Below are positions 12,379-16,446 of a DNA stretch of 16,446 nt, piece by piece. The DNA lies in contig JAISLX010000162.1 in the NCBI GenBank assembly GCA_031277045.1, positions 1 to 16,446 of the forward strand. Reading direction: 5' to 3'. The notes beneath the pieces were generated by a model. The model was not told where the DNA came from, ran no database searches, and was given only the letters and a program-made list of their open reading frames with translations. The translations under genes and the position numbers were made by a program. The DNA is from Treponema sp. (GTDB taxonomy: Bacteria; Spirochaetota; Spirochaetia; Treponematales; Breznakiellaceae). Position 1 is the first letter of the stretch. Each line of letters starts with the position of its first letter.

Positions 12379-12944
12379 AACATGTGTTCGTAAGGGGGAA
12401 GGGCGTAAGTAGTTTCATCGCTATGTTCCCCCAGGGGGCGCTGTTCATCCAGGAGAAGATCGTCCAGCAGCCAGGCGCCGTTTCCGGCCGCGTTCTGGGC
12501 CGCCTCGAAGCGCAGGTACAACTCCCCGGCAATTCCGCGATCCCGTCCCAAAAAACGAACCAAAAAGGAGACGGAGCCGTCGGCCTCTTCCCGCCCCTCG
12601 CCGGTACGGTACTTGCGGGGTTCCACCGCGGCGACAGCAGAAAACAGTTCGTTCCGGGCAGCGGCGCCAAGCCGGGAAAAAACGGCGGCTCCCTTGTTCC
12701 CCGCCACGAGGGCGGAGAGGACCTGGGCGGCGGCAGCGCGAACCTCACCGCTTACCCTCCCCTGCGCCAGACTGCCGATAATCAGATCCCGTGGATACCG
12801 GGGACTTTCACCACGCTGCGGCTGCCACAGAGTTTCGGGAATCAACTGGGGAACCGGATTTTCTTCCTGGGCCCCGGCACAGGGCGTAAAAAACAACAGC
12901 AGGCACAGCGCAGCCATCAAGATCATCAAACCGGATTTTTTCAC
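12375..12944 (-). CDS. Exported protein of unknown function, leaderless GTG start likely
   Basis: This is a 189-residue protein with a strong signal peptide: (M)KKSGLMILMAALCLLLFF, with likely cleavage after AGA near residue 25, so probably periplasmic. The mature part is alpha/beta and ends in a domain containing SVSFLVRFLGRDRG, GELYLRFE and WLLDDLLLDE. I do not recognise the family. The frame is open upstream to 13085, but that stretch is palindromic intergenic DNA. GTG 12944 is chosen because it gives a textbook signal peptide and because a near-consensus promoter ends 6 nt before it, placing the transcript start at or next to the GTG. There is no Shine-Dalgarno. It converges with the PAQR gene. 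Confidence 0.7.
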   Translation of the reverse strand: MKKSGLMILMAALCLLLFFTPCAGAQEENPVPQLIPETLWQPQRGESPRYPRDLIIGSLAQGRVSGEVRAAAAQVLSALVAGNKGAAVFSRLGAAARNELFSAVAAVEPRKYRTGEGREEADGSVSFLVRFLGRDRGIAGELYLRFEAAQNAAGNGAWLLDDLLLDEQRPLGEHSDETTYALPPYEHMF

Positions 12945-12950
12945 GGATTT

Positions 12951-12979
12951 AGTATACGGAGGCGATTTCAAAATGTCAA
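12951..12979 (-). promoter_or_regulatory. Near-consensus promoter with -35 box inside a palindrome
   Basis: On the minus strand TTGACA (12979-12974) and TATACT (12956-12951) are spaced by exactly 17 bp. The -35 hexamer occupies the loop of a perfect 12-bp inverted repeat (12962-12973 and 12981-12992). A protein bound to the arms would block the -35 box, so this looks like an operator-promoter overlap. Confidence 0.7.
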
Positions 12980-12992
12980 ATTTTGAAATCGC
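12962..12992. repeat. Perfect 12-bp inverted repeat around a -35 box
   Basis: The arms GCGATTTCAAAA and TTTTGAAATCGC are separated by 7 nt. It is the first of three successive inverted repeats in the 225-bp spacer between the exported-protein gene and the HD hydrolase gene. The inner part of the arms (TTTCAAAA/TTTTGAAA) recurs at 13047-13069. Confidence 0.75.
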
Positions 12993-13004
12993 AAGCTTAA
13001 ACCC

Positions 13005-13037
13005 GCGGTTTTGTGAGACTTTAGCCCGAAAAACCGC
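13005..13037. repeat. Inverted repeat GCGGTTTT / AAAACCGC
   Basis: Perfect 8-bp arms (13005-13012 and 13030-13037) are separated by 17 nt. It is the middle member of the three inverted repeats upstream of the HD hydrolase gene. Its function is unknown. Confidence 0.45.
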
Positions 13038-13046
13038 AAGATCCAG

Positions 13047-13069
13047 TTTCAAAATAACCGGTTTTGAAA
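13047..13069 (+). repeat. Hairpin copy C of the TAACCGG-loop repeat family
   Basis: TTTCAAAA (13047-13054) pairs with TTTTGAAA (13062-13069) around the 7-nt loop TAACCGG. The loop is identical to copies A and B while the stem is different but still pairs. It lies 100 nt ahead of the HD hydrolase ATG, in sense orientation. Confidence 0.65.
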
Positions 13070-13169
13070 TTGGCTCTACGATCAATTTTATGTAGCCTCA
13101 ACCGTTAGGCCAAACCGGGGGCGGCGAACATGCCATTTACAGATCAACCAGGGCGGGATATTATCTGCC

Positions 13170-14441
13170 ATGACTGTCCGTTCATGCCTCCAGGAGGGTT
13201 TTACCAATCCCCTTCGGGACACGCTGTGGGGGCATATCTACCTTACCCCGGCCCTGGCCGCCCTGACCAACTCCGCCCCTTTTATGCGGCTCTACCGGAT
13301 TTTCCAACTGGGACCAGTTTACCGGGTGTATCCGGGGGCTACACATACAAGGGCCGGCCACTCCATCGGCGTGTACCATCTGGGCCGCCGGCTGCTGCGA
13401 AATCTGGTGGACCGGGGGGCGGAGGACTGGCTTAGCCCCGGCGGGGCGCGGTCCTTTCTCTGCGCCTGCCTGCTCCACGATCTGGGGCATTTTCCCTACG
13501 CGCATTCCCTAAAAGAGCTGCCCCTGGAATCCCACGAAGCCCTGACGGGGAAACTTATCCTGTCCGAGCCGGTCAAATCCCTGGTGGGGGACTGCGGGGC
13601 GGACCCCTTTCTTACCGCCGCCATTGTGGACGGCGCCCTGCCCGGCGCGGACACCGGGGAAGCGGGCTTTTACCGGAAGCTTCTCTCCGGTGTCCTGGAC
13701 CCGGACAAACTGGACTACCTGAACCGGGACGCCCGGTACTGCGGAGTACCCTACGGGGCCCAGGACGTAGATTTTATCCTCTCCCAGCTTTACCCCCACC
13801 CCCTGCGCGGGGTAGACATCGACAGCCGGGGTATTCCCAGCGTGGAATCGATTCTTTTTTCCAAATACCTGATGTACCGGACCGTGTACTGGCACCATTC
13901 GGCCCGGTCCGCCACGGCGATGATCAAGAAAGCCCTTATCGACACCCTGAACCAGGGCCGGCTGCGGGGCGAAGAACTCTACAACCTGGACGATCAAAGC
14001 CTGTTCGCCCTGATGGAACGGAGGGCCGGGCCCCTTTCCTCCCTGGCAGCCCAGGTAAAAGAAGGGCCCCTCTTTAGCATGGCGGCGGAATTCCCCTTTG
14101 ACACGCAGCGCCACCAGCCCCTGCTCGACATTGGGGAGCGGCTCCGCCGGGAGGAGGCCCTGGCCGCGGAACTGTCCGCCGCCCTGAACCGGGAGATTCC
14201 TGCCGGGGAGCTTATCATCGACCTGCCGGAACCCTTTTCCCTGGACACCGCGCTCTATGTACGAAACGAGGAACGTTGTTTTGCCCGCAGTTCCAGCGCG
14301 TTTAACGGCGATACCGCTCAATCTTTTGTCAAATCCCTGTACATGGTCAGGGTTTTTATCCATCCCCGGCACAAAGACACCATAAAAACGCGGGGCGGTT
14401 TTGACGATGTATTGCAATTGAGTGAAAAATGGTTAGAGTAG
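13170..14441 (+). CDS. HD-domain phosphohydrolase (COG1078, dNTPase-like)
   Basis: This is a 423-residue cytosolic metal-dependent hydrolase of the COG1078 group, related to dGTP triphosphohydrolases such as YwfO; the substrate is inferred. The HD signature is complete: GATHTRAGHSIGVYHL (His64), CLLHDLGHFPYAHS (His103-Asp104), and the distal Asp in GVLDPDKLDYLNRDARYCG (174-192, Asp177 or Asp182). The middle and C-terminal parts are helical and typical in length. The N-terminal SCLQEGFTNPLRDTLWGHI matches how relatives begin, which supports ATG 13170 despite a weak ribosome binding site. An overlapping ATG at 13130 in another frame has a better purine run but encodes a shadow. The ComFB gene follows after 96 bp. 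Confidence 0.88.
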   Translation: MTVRSCLQEGFTNPLRDTLWGHIYLTPALAALTNSAPFMRLYRIFQLGPVYRVYPGATHTRAGHSIGVYHLGRRLLRNLVDRGAEDWLSPGGARSFLCACLLHDLGHFPYAHSLKELPLESHEALTGKLILSEPVKSLVGDCGADPFLTAAIVDGALPGADTGEAGFYRKLLSGVLDPDKLDYLNRDARYCGVPYGAQDVDFILSQLYPHPLRGVDIDSRGIPSVESILFSKYLMYRTVYWHHSARSATAMIKKALIDTLNQGRLRGEELYNLDDQSLFALMERRAGPLSSLAAQVKEGPLFSMAAEFPFDTQRHQPLLDIGERLRREEALAAELSAALNREIPAGELIIDLPEPFSLDTALYVRNEERCFARSSSAFNGDTAQSFVKSLYMVRVFIHPRHKDTIKTRGGFDDVLQLSEKWLE

Positions 14442-14452
14442 ATATATGAAGC

Positions 14453-14480
14453 TGTTCAAAACTAACCGGGTTTTGGAACA
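14453..14480 (+). repeat. Hairpin copy B of the TAACCGG-loop repeat family
   Basis: CAAAAC (14457-14462) pairs with GTTTTG (14470-14475) around TAACCGG. After a bulged G the stem continues as TGTT/AACA. Twenty bases (14457-14476) are identical to copy A on the other strand. It sits between the HD hydrolase and ComFB genes, 57 nt before the ComFB ATG and in the same orientation. Confidence 0.8.
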
Positions 14481-14537
14481 AGATCACGGCGGTCCGTTCA
14501 CGGCGGCCCCACAACAAAGGCGGGAGGTTGCCCGAAT

Positions 14538-15257
14538 ATGGAATTACACAACACGACAGAAGATTTAGTGCAGGCCCGGATCACTGATATCTTCGCGGGC
14601 ATCGAAAAAAGTAATAATCCGGATAACCTTTGCACCTGCGCTCAGTGCCGGCTGGACACCGCCTGTTATGTACTAAACCGGATAAGCCCCCACTACATCG
14701 TCTCCAACCGGGGAGCGGCCAGGGTGGATCAGGAACCTATCAGAAAACAACAGTTGGACGCCGACATCGTAGCCCTGATTTATGAAGGTATCCGCCGGGT
14801 CAATCACAATTTACGGCCCACTGCCGTTCACGGGGCAAAACAGACCGAAACGGACGATATAAATACGCCAATGTTTAACATTCCCACCATCATGGGCCGG
14901 ATTTTTAATGGTTCCAACTTTGCGCCCGTATCGGGGATCATGGTAGAACTCTTTCGTAATGGTGAACTAGTACCCATGAAAGACAGCAACTGGCAAAACC
15001 CCTATATGCTGGTTCCCAATACCGAAGGAACTTTTACCTTCTGGCCCAACCCCATACCCGCCAGCGAGAGTAATCTTCACTATGTTTTTGAATTTAACAT
15101 CAAGGTAGAATCCGGGGAATTTGAAACCCTTAACCACTTTTTTAAAATCCCCGTTATCAGCGACGCCCACAGCCTAAGTTCTTTTTCTCTGTCGCATACC
15201 GTTAAGCTGCCGGATCTCTACCTGTTTCCGCCCGGAAATGATGACGAAGCGCTGTAG
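14538..15257 (+). CDS. ComFB-domain protein fused to a beta-sandwich domain
   Basis: This is a 239-residue cytosolic protein. Residues 1-65 are a ComFB domain: HNTTEDLVQARITDIF, the cysteine cluster CTCAQC (Cys32, 34, 37) plus Cys43, then YVLNRISPHYIVSNRG. ComFB is named from the Bacillus competence operon, and ComFB-type proteins in cyanobacteria have been reported to bind cyclic dinucleotides. A helical linker (66-95) leads to residues 117-230, which look like a carboxypeptidase-regulatory or Ig-like beta sandwich (MGRIFNGSNFAPVSGIMVEL, EGTFTFWP). That fold is common outside the cell, yet no signal peptide is present. GGGAGG lies 10 nt ahead of the ATG. A second-messenger receptor role is a hypothesis only. 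Confidence 0.8.
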   Translation: MELHNTTEDLVQARITDIFAGIEKSNNPDNLCTCAQCRLDTACYVLNRISPHYIVSNRGAARVDQEPIRKQQLDADIVALIYEGIRRVNHNLRPTAVHGAKQTETDDINTPMFNIPTIMGRIFNGSNFAPVSGIMVELFRNGELVPMKDSNWQNPYMLVPNTEGTFTFWPNPIPASESNLHYVFEFNIKVESGEFETLNHFFKIPVISDAHSLSSFSLSHTVKLPDLYLFPPGNDDEAL

Positions 15258-15295
15258 GCGGGCGGCTTGCCGTATTTAAGCGCGTACAGGTTTTG

Positions 15296-15368
15296 TCGGA
15301 AGGGGGGGATTTGAACCCCCGACTATGAGTTCCCAAAACTCACGGCCTAACCACTAGCCCACCCTCCG
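15296..15368 (-). tRNA. tRNA-Pro (anticodon UGG)
   Basis: This 73-nt gene folds completely. Acceptor CGGAGGG pairs with CCTTCCG (one G-U), the D stem is GGCT/GGCC, the anticodon stem TGAGT/ACTCA holds loop TTTGGGA with anticodon TGG, there is a 5-nt variable region, and the T arm is GGGGG-TTCAAAT-CCCCC. C1-G72 and A73 are typical of bacterial tRNA-Pro and support the identity. The 3' CCA is not encoded (next bases CAA), so it must be added by nucleotidyltransferase. The D arm (GGGCTAGTGGTTAGGCC) is more like that of tRNA-Glu/Gln genes. Confidence 0.93.
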
Positions 15369-15380
15369 CTTTTTTCTTTT

Positions 15381-15409
15381 ACCATATCCGCCCCCCCGGT
15401 CCGCGTCAA
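15381..15409 (-). promoter_or_regulatory. Promoter of tRNA-Pro
   Basis: On the minus strand TTGACG (15409-15404) and TATGGT (15386-15381) are spaced by 17 bp, and the -10 box ends 12 nt before the mature 5' end of the tRNA. Confidence 0.6.
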
Positions 15410-15440
15410 GCCTCAGCGCTGACGGCATTGCCTACCCACC

Positions 15441-16446
15441 CTACTCCTCACTTTTGCGGAACAGATACAGCGTCCGCTCGGTGTTGGGTATCCGCTCCTT
15501 GCGCAGCAGGGTGAAATGGGCGCGTAAGGCCGTTTCAAAACATTCCTCCGTATAGTCCGGGAAAATATCGGCGCGGGTTTTCAAAAGGCGCTGAACCTGG
15601 GAATCCCCTTTCGGCACAAACTCGATGATAAGAAACCGGGTGAACGATGCGAGGTACGCGGCTATCATGTCCAGGGGGAGGTTGTTCGAGATGACCAGGT
15701 GGTGAATCACCGCCAGCATCAGGGTAACATCGGGGGTTTTCCGCCCGGTAATCGTTTTGCGCTCCCTGTTGGCAAAACCGATGCCGGGGCTTGGCGCGGT
15801 AAGGTCGAGGACCAGCGGCAGCAGGGCTTCCCCCGAAGTATGCACCGCCCGGTAATTCCGGCTTACCGCGGTCGGGTCGATGTCGAAGGCCACCACCTGC
15901 GCCCCGTGTTCCAGGGCAAGGCGGGAATAGCGGCCGTCGTTGGCGCCCATATCCCAAACCATTGAAAAGGGGGCGCTGTCCCGCAAAAACTCCCCGACAA
16001 GCGCCGCCTTTTGCGCCGCCGCGTCTTCGCTGTAGTTGGTCCCCCGGTAATAATCGCCCCATTCGGTGATTTTTTCCCTGGGTTTGAGCGTTTCAATGCT
16101 CCGTATCAGGCTTTCGATGATGGCGGCCAAGGTTTCCTTCTTTATCTTCACCGGTTCCCAGCCGCTTTTCGCGCCGCTCTTTGTGGCGTTTCCCGCATCG
16201 GCAAAGCGGCGTACCGCCGCGGCGTGGAGGCGGATGTGCTGCCACGCGGCAAACCCGCCTTTACCGCGTAGCAGGGTTGCGGCAAGGTCCAGGGGAACGC
16301 CGTCGATGTAGTTCTGCATCAGCTTCCCCAGGCGGAGGTCAACGCGGGCCATGAGGAAGAGGGGCGCGAAAAAATGCCGGCAAAACTGGCCGTAAGCCGG
16401 CCACGGCCCTTCGGCAAAAATTTCAAACGACAGGGTGTCGATAAAA
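15441..16446 (-). CDS. NoeA-like SAM-dependent methyltransferase, 5' part missing
   Basis: The frame is open to the right edge, so the gene is partial; at least 334 C-terminal residues are visible. An ATG at 16352 exists, but the upstream codons read FIDTLSFEIF, WPAYGQFCRHFFAPL, which match the middle of the nodulation-protein NoeA-like family, so the true start lies beyond the window. A class I methyltransferase domain follows: motif I VWDMGANDGRYSRLA, acidic VVAFDID for SAM ribose binding, then LMLAVIHHLVISNNLPL and FLIIEFVPKGD. The visible upstream segment resembles the linker between the N-terminal part and the methyltransferase in these proteins. The substrate is unknown. The gene lies just upstream of the tRNA on the same strand. 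Confidence 0.82.
   Translation of the reverse strand, partial: FIDTLSFEIFAEGPWPAYGQFCRHFFAPLFLMARVDLRLGKLMQNYIDGVPLDLAATLLRGKGGFAAWQHIRLHAAAVRRFADAGNATKSGAKSGWEPVKIKKETLAAIIESLIRSIETLKPREKITEWGDYYRGTNYSEDAAAQKAALVGEFLRDSAPFSMVWDMGANDGRYSRLALEHGAQVVAFDIDPTAVSRNYRAVHTSGEALLPLVLDLTAPSPGIGFANRERKTITGRKTPDVTLMLAVIHHLVISNNLPLDMIAAYLASFTRFLIIEFVPKGDSQVQRLLKTRADIFPDYTEECFETALRAHFTLLRKERIPNTERTLYLFRKSEE

Noticed and set aside
12945..13085. Upstream ATG extension of the exported-protein gene
   Set aside because: The extra 47 codons translate three palindromes and the promoter, and would bury the signal peptide inside the protein.
13130..13435. ATG with a purine-rich upstream region overlapping the HD gene
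   Set aside because: It is in a different frame from the HD domain, and its translation is Pro/Gly-rich without similarity to anything.
13509..14417. 302-codon minus-strand open frame opposite the HD hydrolase
   Set aside because: It is antisense to a gene with a complete HD motif set, and its translation lacks any recognisable domain.
1..16446. CRISPR array, prophage or defence island
   Set aside because: No regularly spaced direct repeats, phage structural genes or known defence motifs are visible; the repeats seen are isolated inverted repeats.

Overview
The window looks like a chromosomal segment of a GC-rich, termite-gut-type treponeme (Spirochaetes). I base this on the gene set: a ComFB-domain protein, a COG1078 HD hydrolase, an NrnA-type DHH phosphodiesterase, a small exported protein that looks treponeme-specific, a sigma-like regulator with no obvious standard family, and a large NTPase with a helical-repeat tail. 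The genus is inferred from protein character; no database search was possible.

Layout from left to right. (1) 1-265 is the end of an IS5-family insertion sequence, cut by the window edge. Its terminus interrupts the PDZ domain of an AT-rich lipoprotein gene (266-862, minus). (2) 923-1065 holds a terminator-like palindrome and what may be the 5' stub of an antitoxin-like gene. (3) 1066-3098 (minus) is a LytTR response regulator followed by a GHKL sensor kinase, overlapping by 4 bp. (4) 3310-4449 (minus) is a Gfo/Idh/MocA oxidoreductase. (5) 4756-7533 (minus) is a 925-residue STAND-like protein with degenerate Walker motifs. (6) Facing right from a large nested inverted repeat are argF (7692-8639), a small exported protein (8832-9251), an nrnA-like gene (9300-10310), a sigma-like DNA-binding protein (10573-11553) and a hemolysin III/PAQR membrane protein (11643-12332). 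(7) A convergent exported protein (12375-12944, minus) has a near-consensus promoter whose -35 box forms the loop of a perfect palindrome, and it probably starts leaderless at GTG. (8) An HD hydrolase (13170-14441) and a ComFB fusion protein (14538-15257) follow on plus. (9) tRNA-Pro(UGG) and a 5'-truncated NoeA-like methyltransferase (15441-16446) lie on minus.

Most genes are housekeeping: arginine synthesis, nanoRNA and nucleotide turnover, and tRNA. The accessory interest lies in the left-hand AT-rich, IS-interrupted stretch and in the intergenic DNA. Three hairpins with the same 7-nt loop, TAACCGG, but different stems each sit 57-100 nt upstream of a gene start and in sense orientation to it. 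They could be a cis-acting RNA family or a REP-like repeat. No CRISPR array, phage module or complete defence system is visible.
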